Source: VBCK01 sp035511515
Lineage (GTDB): Bacteria > Pseudomonadota > Gammaproteobacteria > Burkholderiales > Burkholderiaceae_F
Length of the DNA stretch: 26,650 nt
Reading direction: 5' to 3'
NCBI GenBank assembly: GCA_035511515.1
Contig: DATKFG010000049.1
Coordinates: forward strand, 1 to 26,650
The first letter of the stretch is position 1. Each line of letters begins with the position of its first letter. The position numbers were made by a program, and so were the translations under genes. This document shows, in pieces, positions 14,322 to 21,152 of this stretch. Under the pieces are notes generated by a model, which was given only the letters and a program-made list of their open reading frames with translations, was not told the DNA's origin and searched no databases.

Positions 14322-17300
14322 CTAGCCGACCATCTCGGCCAGGGCGCTTTCGATCTCGTGCCGGACCGCGCGCCACTCGCCTTCCAGCGACGCCACCGCC
14401 GCCTCGGCCCGGCCCAGATCGCCGGCGCGGGCCTCGCTTTCGAGCGCCGCACACATGGCCGCCAGCCTTAACGCGCCGGTGTGCGCGCTGGACGACTTCA
14501 GTGCGTGCGCCGCGGTTGCGATCACGTGCCCGTCGCGGCGCTGCCACGCCTGCTGGATCGCGGCCAGGTGCCTGGGCGCATCGTGCAGGAACAGTTGCAA
14601 CACCTTGGAGAGCAGGTCAGGCTTGGCGGCGCCGCCGAGCTCGCGGATCCGCTCCAGCACGGCCCTGTCGAGGACCGGGGAATCGAAGCGCCGATGTTCG
14701 CCTGGAACGACGAAATTGCGCGAACGGGCCGCACCCTGCGCGCCGGCGGCCGCGTCGCCGTCGGCGGCCGGCGGCTGCGCCTTGAGCCAGCGCGCCAGCA
14801 CCTGGTGCAGCTGCGCCGACGAGAACGGCTTTGGAAGGAAGTCGTCCATGCCGGCGGCCAGGCACTGCTCGCGCTCCTGCGCCATCGCATTGGCGGTCAA
14901 CGCCACGATCGGCGTGTGCACGCCCTGGCCGGCCTCGTGGACCCGGATCGCGCGCGTGGCATCCAGCCCGTCCAGCACCGGCATCTGCACGTCCATCAGG
15001 ACCAGGTCGAAGGCGTTTTCGCACGCCGCCTGGGCCGCGGCGCGGCCGTCCATCGCCAGCGCCACCGTCAGCCCGACCCGCTCCAGCATGCGCTCGGCCA
15101 CCGCCTGGTTCACCGGGTTGTCCTCGACCAGCAGCACGCGCCCGCCGAAGCGCGGCAACGGCGCCGGCCTGGCCGCGACCTTGCGCGCCCAGCTGCAGGT
15201 GCCCGTGATCAGCTCTTCGGCCACCCGCGCGAGCTGCGACATGCGCGGCGGCTTGTTCACCGAAACGATCCGGTCCGAATTGGAGATCCAGCCGTTTTCC
15301 AGGCGTGCGGTCACCGGCGCCATCAGGGCCACGTACAGCTCGCCCAGACTCGTGCTGGCGCGCAGCGCGCTCACCAGGCGCTGGCCCGCGCTGGAGGTGA
15401 ATTCGAAATCGACCAGCAGCAGCCGGTAGGCGGCGCCGCGCTGCGCCGCCTCGCGCGCCTGGTCCAGCGCCGCCGCAACCTCGACCTGCCCGACGTCGTG
15501 CAGACCCAGGCGCGCGAGCTGCTGGCACACGATCGCGCGCAGCATCGGCTGGTCGCTCGCGATCAGCACCCTGAAATCGACCTCGCGCGGGATCACCGGT
15601 GTGATCATCGTGCCCTGGCTGAGCGGCACCGTGCACCAGAACCTGGAACCGCGGCCCGGCTCGGACACGAAGCCCACGCGGCCGCCCATCAGCTCGGTGA
15701 GCTGGCGCGAGATCACCAGGCCCAGCCCGGTGCCGCCGAAGCGCCGGGTGGTCGAATCGTCGGCCTGGGTGAACGCGGCGAACAATCGCTCGCGCTGCTC
15801 GGCCTCGATTCCAATGCCGCTGTCCGAAACCGCCAGCGCCAGGCGGCACTGCGAGCCCGGGCCGCCTTCGTCGCGCACCCGGGCCGGCCGATCCAGCGCC
15901 AGCAGGGTGCCGATCGGGCGCAGGTGTTCGGCCGCGTCGGCCGGCGTCACCTCGAGCAGCACGCTGCCGTGCTCGGTGAATTTGATCGCGTTGGATACGA
16001 AGTTGGTCAGCACCTGGCGCAACCGCGTCGGATCGCCCACGAGCCGGGCGGGCAGCTCCGGTGCGGTCCAGGCCAGGATCTCCAGGCCCTTGCGCTGGGC
16101 GCGCTCGGCGAACGCAGCGGCCACGTCCTCGACCAGCTCGAGCAGGTCGAATTCGATTCGCTCCAGCTGCAGCTTGCCGGCCTCGATCTTGGAGAAGTCC
16201 AGGATGTCGTTCATCAGCGACAGCAACGACGTTGCCGAGCCGTGGATCGTCTGCGCGAAATGGCGCTGCTGCTCGCCCAGGTCCGAGTCCAGCAGCAACT
16301 CGGTCATGCCCAGCACGCCGTTCATCGGGGTGCGGATTTCGTGGCTCACGTTGGCCAGGAAGGCCGACTTGGCCTGCGCCGCCGACTCGGCGGCCTGCTT
16401 GGCTTCGACCAGCGCCTGGGTGCGGCGGCTCACCGTGTCTTCGAGCTCGGCCCGGTAGCGGGTCAGCGCCGCGATCGCGCTCTCCTGGCGGCGCCAGGCG
16501 CGCCGCAACAGCACCAGCGAGAACCACCCTGCGGCGCACATCGCGGCCAGGAACAGGCCATCGACCAGCGCCTCCTTGTACCAGGGCACCAGGTAATCGA
16601 GCGGCGACAGCCCCACGACGACGTACAGCGGATAGTTGCCGATCCGATGGAATGCGAACTTGCGCCACTGCCCGTCCACCGCGCTGATCGCCTCGTAGGT
16701 TCCCGAGGGCAAGCCCTGCCGCAGCAACGCCAGCAGCTGCGGGGAGCCGACCTTCAGACCGCCGGGCGGGGCGCTGTGCTGCGGGTAGCGCACCACCACG
16801 TTGCGCTCGGCGTCGAACAGCGCGACCGCACCGTGGTCGCCCACCTTCATCGAGGAAATCACGGTGTACAGCTGCTCGGTGCCGATCAGGGCCCGGATCA
16901 CGCCGGCGAACGATCCGTCCGGCCATTGGAGGCGGCGCGCCATCGGCAGCTCCCACCGGCCCGTGGTGCGCGCCAGGATGGGCGGGGCGAACACCAGGCC
17001 CGTCTGGCTGCGCGCACGCAGGTAATACAGGCGGTCGGAGATGTCGACCGGCCGGGCCGGGTCGACGCCGGCGCCGAACTTGATCAGGCCGGCCGGGTCG
17101 GTCGCGCGCAGATTGGAGACCTGGCCCAGGCGTTCCTGCTGGCGGGACAGGTAAACGGTGAAGTTCCGCGCCGACCGGCGCATGTCGCCGGCCTGCAGCC
17201 GGAACTCATCGGCCGCCGCCGCCAGCACCAGGTCCGTTTCATGCAGGGTCGCGAACAGATACTGCTCGAGCAGGCCCGCCAGGGCGTCGGCGTCTTCGCC

Positions 17301-17420
17301 GGCCTCGCGGTGCAGTCGCTGGTGCGTCTGCCACAGCGAGTAGCCCAGGAACCCGGCCACCACCAGCAGTGCCAGCAGGAAGGCCGCAATCGTCGTGGTT
17401 TGTGGACGTCGAAGGTCCAT
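14322..17420 (-). CDS. hybrid sensor histidine kinase (Cache sensor, HisKA, HATPase, two REC, HPt)
   Basis: This 1032-residue BarA-style phosphorelay kinase lies in the inner membrane. Membrane helices are at about 11-30 and 283-306, bounding a periplasmic Cache/PDC-like sensor domain (about 32-282). A short coiled coil (about 310-350) leads to HisKA with the phospho-acceptor H360 (FLANVSHEIRTPMNGVLGM). The HATPase domain shows N477, DSGIGI (533-538) and GTGLGL (563-568). REC1 (about 616-735) is degenerate at its acidic pair (ASDQP) but keeps D671 and K723. REC2 (about 761-878) is complete (VEDNP, D810, K864). HPt follows with H972 in AHALKSSSAHTGA. The signal and the partner regulator are unknown, and no separate response regulator lies nearby. 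It is 85 bp upstream of gcvT on the same strand; co-transcription is possible but not shown. Confidence 0.93.
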   Translation of the reverse strand: MDLRRPQTTTIAAFLLALLVVAGFLGYSLWQTHQRLHREAGEDADALAGLLEQYLFATLHETDLVLAAAADEFRLQAGDMRRSARNFTVYLSRQQERLGQVSNLRATDPAGLIKFGAGVDPARPVDISDRLYYLRARSQTGLVFAPPILARTTGRWELPMARRLQWPDGSFAGVIRALIGTEQLYTVISSMKVGDHGAVALFDAERNVVVRYPQHSAPPGGLKVGSPQLLALLRQGLPSGTYEAISAVDGQWRKFAFHRIGNYPLYVVVGLSPLDYLVPWYKEALVDGLFLAAMCAAGWFSLVLLRRAWRRQESAIAALTRYRAELEDTVSRRTQALVEAKQAAESAAQAKSAFLANVSHEIRTPMNGVLGMTELLLDSDLGEQQRHFAQTIHGSATSLLSLMNDILDFSKIEAGKLQLERIEFDLLELVEDVAAAFAERAQRKGLEILAWTAPELPARLVGDPTRLRQVLTNFVSNAIKFTEHGSVLLEVTPADAAEHLRPIGTLLALDRPARVRDEGGPGSQCRLALAVSDSGIGIEAEQRERLFAAFTQADDSTTRRFGGTGLGLVISRQLTELMGGRVGFVSEPGRGSRFWCTVPLSQGTMITPVIPREVDFRVLIASDQPMLRAIVCQQLARLGLHDVGQVEVAAALDQAREAAQRGAAYRLLLVDFEFTSSAGQRLVSALRASTSLGELYVALMAPVTARLENGWISNSDRIVSVNKPPRMSQLARVAEELITGTCSWARKVAARPAPLPRFGGRVLLVEDNPVNQAVAERMLERVGLTVALAMDGRAAAQAACENAFDLVLMDVQMPVLDGLDATRAIRVHEAGQGVHTPIVALTANAMAQEREQCLAAGMDDFLPKPFSSAQLHQVLARWLKAQPPAADGDAAAGAQGAARSRNFVVPGEHRRFDSPVLDRAVLERIRELGGAAKPDLLSKVLQLFLHDAPRHLAAIQQAWQRRDGHVIATAAHALKSSSAHTGALRLAAMCAALESEARAGDLGRAEAAVASLEGEWRAVRHEIESALAEMVG

Positions 17421-17589
17421 GGACTGGCCCCTGCCTGGCGGCCCCAGGAAGCCGGGACCTTGGCCCTAGTAACGGCGCGCGCGCGCCGCAACTGAAGCCT
17501 GAACAGGGGAAATCGGCGTTTTTTCGGCTGCCCTATGGCCTGTTGCGGCGATCCAACGGCCCGGACGCGGCCGTGCCGGCCGCAGCGCG

Positions 17590-17608
17590 GGCGGGCATGA
17601 GGCCCGCC
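17590..17608 (-). terminator. hairpin directly after the dcd stop codon
   Basis: GGCGGGC (17590-17596) and GCCCGCC (17602-17608) form a perfect 7-bp stem with a 5-nt loop. On the minus strand the stem starts at the base after the dcd TGA. No U-run follows, so it is a weak intrinsic terminator at best. The rest of the 188-bp gap to the kinase gene shows no gene. Confidence 0.4.
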
Positions 17609-18172
17609 TCAGGTCCGAGGCAGAGTGACCCCGGTTTGGCCCTGGTACTTGCCGCCGCGGTCGCGATACGAGGTCTCGCAGACCTCGTCGGACTCGATAA
17701 AGATCACCTGGGCGCAGCCTTCGTTGGCGTAGATGCGCGCCGGCAGCGGTGTCGTGTTGGAAAACTCCAGCGTCACGTGACCTTCCCACTCGGGTTCCAG
17801 CGGCGTGACGTTCACGATGATGCCGCAGCGCGCGTACGTGCTCTTGCCCAGGCAGATCGTCAGCACGTTGCGCGGAATGCGGAAGTACTCGATGGTGCGC
17901 GCCAGCGCGAACGAGTTGGGTGGAATGATGCACACGTCGCCGCGCAGGTCGACGAAGGAATTCGGATCGAAGGCTTTCGGATCGACGATGGTCGAGTTGA
18001 TGTTGGTGAAGATCTTGAAATCCGGCGCGCAGCGGATGTCGTAGCCGTAGCTGGACGTTCCGTAGGAGACGACCCGGCGGCCGTCCACGCTGCGCACCTG
18101 GGACGGCTCGAAGGGCTCGATCATGCCCTGGGCCGCCATACGGCGGATCCAGCGGTCACTTTTGATGCTCAT
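17609..18172 (-). CDS. dcd: dCTP deaminase
   Basis: Dcd deaminates dCTP to dUTP, feeding dUMP for thymidylate synthesis by ThyA. The 187-residue protein has the trimeric dUTPase/Dcd fold. S111 and R115 lie in GKSTYARCGI, and the catalytic glutamate is E136 in GHVTLEFSN, equivalent to E138 of E. coli. YGYDIRCAPDFKIF and the C-terminal GGKYQGQTGVTLPR, which closes over the nucleotide, are also present. There is no extra dUTPase signature, so I call it the single-function enzyme. ATG 18172 matches the family start (MSIKSDRWIRRMA); the frame extends 11 codons upstream with no support. No Shine-Dalgarno is seen; a weak TATCGT lies 6 nt before the ATG, so the message may be leaderless. It is divergent from the DSD1-fold gene. 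Confidence 0.96.
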   Translation of the reverse strand: MSIKSDRWIRRMAAQGMIEPFEPSQVRSVDGRRVVSYGTSSYGYDIRCAPDFKIFTNINSTIVDPKAFDPNSFVDLRGDVCIIPPNSFALARTIEYFRIPRNVLTICLGKSTYARCGIIVNVTPLEPEWEGHVTLEFSNTTPLPARIYANEGCAQVIFIESDEVCETSYRDRGGKYQGQTGVTLPRT

Positions 18173-18199
18173 GACGGCACGATACGCGATCGAAAAGGC

Positions 18200-18230
18200 T
18201 TGCACAGGAAGCCGGGCTGCGCTACATAAT
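18200..18230 (+). promoter_or_regulatory. candidate sigma-70 promoter of the DSD1-fold gene
   Basis: TTGCAC (18200-18205) is followed after 17 bp by TACATA, or after 19 bp by CATAAT (18225-18230). Both hexamers match the sigma-70 consensus at four or more positions, the best promoter-like pair in the window. The start of transcription would be near 18237, giving a leader of about 40 nt. Confidence 0.5.
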
Positions 18231-18232
18231 CG

Positions 18233-18260
18233 GGTCCACCCTCCTGTGCCGCGGTGGACC
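18233..18260 (+). promoter_or_regulatory. perfect 8-bp inverted repeat in the 5' leader of the DSD1-fold gene
   Basis: GGTCCACC (18233-18240) pairs with GGTGGACC (18253-18260) across a 12-nt loop. It lies between the predicted start of transcription and the ribosome-binding site (AGGA at about 18269), so it could be an operator next to the promoter or an mRNA hairpin at the 5' end. Confidence 0.45.
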
Positions 18261-18279
18261 GCCCCCTCAGGACTGGAAC

Positions 18280-19473
18280 ATGCCGTTGGACCGCAGCCGT
18301 GCCCGCCGCCTCAGCACACCGCTGGATGCCACTGCACGTCGCACCGTTCCGAACGACTGGATACCGGCGCAGCCCGGTGACCCGATCCAGGAGATCGACA
18401 CGCCGGCGCTGATCCTCGACCTGGACAAGTTCGAGGCCAATCTGAAACGGATGTCGGATTTTGCCGCGCGCGCGCGCGTGCGGATCCGCCCGCATGCGAT
18501 GGGTCACAAGTGCGCGGAGATCGCGCGCCGCCAGATCAATGTGTTCGACAACGGCATCTGCTGCCAGAAGCTGGGCGAGGCCGAGGCGATGCTGGCCGGC
18601 GACGTCACCGACATCCTGATCACCAGCCAGGTGGTCGGCGAGCGCAAGATGCGGCGCCTGGCGCGGCTGGCGCGCGCCTATGCACCGGCGCGAGTGGGCG
18701 TGTGCATCGACAACCCCGACGTCGCGCGGCAGCTCGCGGCGGTGTGCGAAGCCGAGGAAGCCCGCCTCGAAGTGTATGTGGACGTCGATGTGGGCCAGAA
18801 CCGCAGCGGCGTGCAGACGCCCGAGGCGGCGGTCGAGCTGGCCCGCATACTGGTCGGCAGCCCGCACCTGTCGCTGATGGGGATCCACGCCTTCTCCAGC
18901 CTGGCGCAGTACCGGCGCGGCGTTCCGGAGCGGCGCGACGCGACCGACCGGGCGGCCGTGCGCGCATCGGTGGTGCGCGATGGGCTGCTGTCGGCCAACC
19001 TGCCGTGCGAGGTCGTGTGCGGCGGCGGCACGGGATCGTTCCTGTACGAGGCCGCCAGCGGCGTGTTCAACGAAATCCACGCCGGCTCGTTCGCGCTGAT
19101 GGACGTCAATTACGCCCGCAACGAGTACGATCCGGCCGGTCCCCGCTTCGAGTGCGCGCTGTTCGTGCTGAGCTGCGTGATCGGCGTGGGCGAAGAGCGC
19201 GCCACGCTGGATGCGGGCATGAAGGCGGTTTCGACCGACACCGGACCGCCGCAGCCGACCTTCGCGGGCTGGCGCGTGCGCTCCGTTTCGGACGAACACA
19301 CGGTGCTGATACGCGCCTCCGAGGAGGGCCTGCCGGTCAAACTGGGCGACAAGGCGCTGCTGATTCCAAGCCGGTGCGATCCGACCGTGAACCTGCACGA
19401 CTGGATCGTCGCGGTCCGCGCGAACGCGGTCGAAGCGGTGTGGCCGATCGACGCGCGCGGGGCGATGTACTGA
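18280..19473 (+). CDS. DSD1/D-threonine-aldolase-fold protein with altered PLP and metal sites
   Basis: The 397-residue protein has the alanine-racemase-type barrel and C-terminal beta domain of the DSD1 family (D-serine dehydratase, D-threonine aldolase, 3-hydroxy-D-aspartate aldolase). Supporting motifs are IDTPALILDLDKFEANLKRM (39-58), GICCQKLGEAEAML, the YVDVDVGQNRSGV strand and the phosphate-binding CGGGTGSF. Two key positions differ from the family. The usual PLP-lysine motif RPHAK(T/M)HK reads RPHAMGHK here, placing Met at 74. The C-terminal metal motif HCD (or HxC) reads RCD, placing Arg at 365. Both are unambiguous in the DNA. It is therefore doubtful that it forms the normal Schiff base, although K77 is nearby. 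ATG 18280 has AGGA about 8 nt upstream and a promoter ahead. It is a single-gene unit, divergent from dcd and convergent with the next gene. Fold assignment is firm; activity is unknown. Confidence 0.85.
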   Translation: MPLDRSRARRLSTPLDATARRTVPNDWIPAQPGDPIQEIDTPALILDLDKFEANLKRMSDFAARARVRIRPHAMGHKCAEIARRQINVFDNGICCQKLGEAEAMLAGDVTDILITSQVVGERKMRRLARLARAYAPARVGVCIDNPDVARQLAAVCEAEEARLEVYVDVDVGQNRSGVQTPEAAVELARILVGSPHLSLMGIHAFSSLAQYRRGVPERRDATDRAAVRASVVRDGLLSANLPCEVVCGGGTGSFLYEAASGVFNEIHAGSFALMDVNYARNEYDPAGPRFECALFVLSCVIGVGEERATLDAGMKAVSTDTGPPQPTFAGWRVRSVSDEHTVLIRASEEGLPVKLGDKALLIPSRCDPTVNLHDWIVAVRANAVEAVWPIDARGAMY

Positions 19474-19533
19474 GCTCAGAACCCGGCTCCAACCCGGGGC
19501 GGCCCGCCCGCGCCCAATGAAGCGGCGGCGGTC

Positions 19534-20331
19534 TCAGGCTTGAACACCGGGCTCGGCCGCCTCGGGCGGCGCAAAGCGGGGTTGCACCGCGACCAGTTGC
19601 TCGTCGGTCGTGGCCACCAGCCAGCGGCGCGCGCTGTCGACCTGGTGCCGGTTGTGATCGCGGAACGGGCCCATCGCCGGCGCCTCCTTCCACAGCGGCG
19701 GTGCGCTGCGGCTGGTGCGGGTCGAGGGCGTTCCCACCAGCAGGCTGTAGGGTCCCAGCGGCAGCGAGACCAGCGGCAGCGCCGGCCTGGCGCGCACGCG
19801 CCAGTCGATGAACGGCGCATCGCTGACCAGGAACGGCTGCGGAAAACCGTAAAAGATCGTGAAGTCGTAGCGCGCCAGCTGCTCGCGCACGCCCACCCAG
19901 AGGCGCCGCACATCCTCGATCACCGCAGCGCGGATCTCGTGGTCGAACATCGGCTCCTGGGCGTAACGCGCCTGGGCCTGCTCGGCATCGCGCTGATAGG
20001 CGCTGACCAGGGCCAGCTCGACACAGTCCTGGACCGCACGCGCCACTTCCGGCGCCGAGCCCGCCTCGGCCGGGCGGCCCAACTGCGCGGCGTGCAACAG
20101 CCGCGCCAGTCCGCCCTCCTGCAGCGCCGGCCCCGCATGCGAGGCCGGATCCGCATCCTTCAGCAGCGAGACGTAAACATGCGTCTCGCTGGCGAAGTGC
20201 GCCTTCTTGCCTTCGTCAAAGCGCACCTCGCCGCTGGCGCAATCGAGGTAGCGGGTCCCGACGCGTCCATGCTCCCAGATCCAGTTGCGCAGGAAGGGAC
20301 GCAGCGCGTGCAGCGCTTCAAGCTTGGTCAC
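19534..20331 (-). CDS. DUF4238-like protein of unknown function
   Basis: This 265-residue soluble protein is not one I recognise with certainty. LRPFLRNWIWEHGRVGTRYLDC followed by SGEVRF and HFASETHVYV resembles the N-terminal half of DUF4238. The central FYGFPQPFLVSDAPFIDWRV, then ALPLVSLPLGPYSLLVG, resembles the DUF4238 pattern of a strand ending in SD-P followed by a P-L-P strand. The middle (about 60-145) is helical and charged. There is no signal peptide or membrane helix. The start is GTG 20331 with no visible Shine-Dalgarno. The frame continues upstream without a stop for 16 codons until an amber codon at 20380-20382, and beyond that the same frame is the 60-residue ORF. The true gene may therefore be longer and interrupted. 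It converges on the DSD1-fold gene. Confidence 0.55.
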   Translation of the reverse strand: MTKLEALHALRPFLRNWIWEHGRVGTRYLDCASGEVRFDEGKKAHFASETHVYVSLLKDADPASHAGPALQEGGLARLLHAAQLGRPAEAGSAPEVARAVQDCVELALVSAYQRDAEQAQARYAQEPMFDHEIRAAVIEDVRRLWVGVREQLARYDFTIFYGFPQPFLVSDAPFIDWRVRARPALPLVSLPLGPYSLLVGTPSTRTSRSAPPLWKEAPAMGPFRDHNRHQVDSARRWLVATTDEQLVAVQPRFAPPEAAEPGVQA

Positions 20332-20379
20332 GCGCCGATCATGGTTGGGCCGCGCTCGGCCGTCAAGCGCGGCGCCGAA

Positions 20380-20562
20380 CTACGAAAGATCGGCCAGGGC
20401 CGAGGCCGAGCCCCAGAAAAAAGGCTCACCGACGATGCTTCCAGCCTTGTGGCCCGGGCCGGCGTCCGGGGTCGGCACGGCCGACGCTGAGACCATCAGG
20501 GCGCTCGGCCCCGGCGGCCGCTCATCGAGCAAGGAAAACAGGGTTTCGGGATCGAGGTTCAT
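20380..20562 (-). CDS. small ORF, 60 residues, strong ribosome-binding site
   Basis: ATG 20562 is preceded by AGGAGG at about 9 nt, one of the best Shine-Dalgarno sequences in the window, so translation starts here with good likelihood. The product (MNLDPETLFSLLDERPPG at the start, SALADLS at the end) has a short amphipathic N-terminus and a Pro/Gly/Ser-rich rest; I recognise no domain. It ends at a TAG. The same frame is open again directly after it and leads into the DUF4238-like gene 48 bp on. It is either a small protein made ahead of that gene or the 5' part of one gene broken by an amber codon. Confidence 0.5.
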   Translation of the reverse strand: MNLDPETLFSLLDERPPGPSALMVSASAVPTPDAGPGHKAGSIVGEPFFWGSASALADLS

Positions 20563-20738
20563 GGGGTGGTCCTCCTACCCGTACAGACGCAAAGCTCGAA
20601 GGGACAGCGACAGGCCCGTGTAATTCGTGTCGGCTGTCTTGTCCTGGGCATCCGGCTTGATTCAGATCGAGGAAGCACACAGGATAGCGTCCTAAGAGTC
20701 GTGTCGCGGACGTGGCTGAACCGATGGGAAGCGGCGCG

Positions 20739-21152
20739 TCAATGGATGGCGGGACAGGCCAGACGCCAGAACAGGCTTTCAAAAACGTGCGAACCCTGCT
20801 GAAAGTCAAGATCCTTGGGCTGAACGACCACCTGCTTGATCAACTTTCCCTGTAAGTAGTAGTTCACCTCCTGCACGGCCGCTTCGTTCTCGGCACACTT
20901 GATCTGCATCACCATTTCGCTCGTGTCGAAGGCTCTGTCATTGGCCCCCTTCTGGACCGACGAGAATCTCTCGCGGACCCGCGCACGCTTCAGATTGTCG
21001 AAAGGAGCGATCGGAGCAATGCTCGCCATGTCGATCTCAACGACCGAGGATTCGCGATCCTGAACAAGGTTCCAATCAGCGCCTTCAGCCGTCGACGCAA
21101 CGACAGCCGCCGCCATCCAAACCGCGCGAACGATCGCAGACCGCCCGATCAA
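20739..21152 (-). CDS. small secreted protein, Adhesin_E-like
   Basis: Starting from TTG 21152 the product is 137 residues. That start overlaps the apbC stop codon, has AAGGTG about 10 nt upstream, and gives a normal signal peptide: basic residues near the start, hydrophobic AVWMAAAVVAS, and a cut likely before DWN. The ATG at 21116 would leave a signal peptide that is too short. The mature part opens with a tryptophan strand (WNLVQDRESSVVEIDMASI) and holds one central Cys in MVMQIKCAENEAAVQEVNYYLQGKL. A second Cys lies near the C-terminus (RLACPAIH), so a disulfide is possible. This pattern resembles the surface-adhesin protein E family common in betaproteobacteria; the resemblance is moderate. 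Base composition is less GC-rich than its neighbours. It is probably coupled to apbC. Confidence 0.65.
   Translation of the reverse strand: MIGRSAIVRAVWMAAAVVASTAEGADWNLVQDRESSVVEIDMASIAPIAPFDNLKRARVRERFSSVQKGANDRAFDTSEMVMQIKCAENEAAVQEVNYYLQGKLIKQVVVQPKDLDFQQGSHVFESLFWRLACPAIH

Noticed and set aside
14481..17495. Very long plus-strand open frame (1004 codons) opposite the hybrid histidine kinase
   Set aside because: The minus-strand frame has all kinase, receiver and HPt motifs in order; the plus-strand product is compositionally biased and motif-free.
20380..20430. Programmed frameshift at the six-T run (minus strand) in the 60-residue ORF
   Set aside because: A +1 shift would extend the frame to a TGA overlapping the next gene's GTG, but the run is short, no stimulatory structure is evident and the product is low-complexity; the in-frame amber relation is simpler.
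20522..20809. 95-codon minus-strand ORF overlapping the 60-residue ORF
   Set aside because: It overlaps the Adhesin_E-like gene end and the better-supported small ORF, has no ribosome-binding site and no recognisable features.
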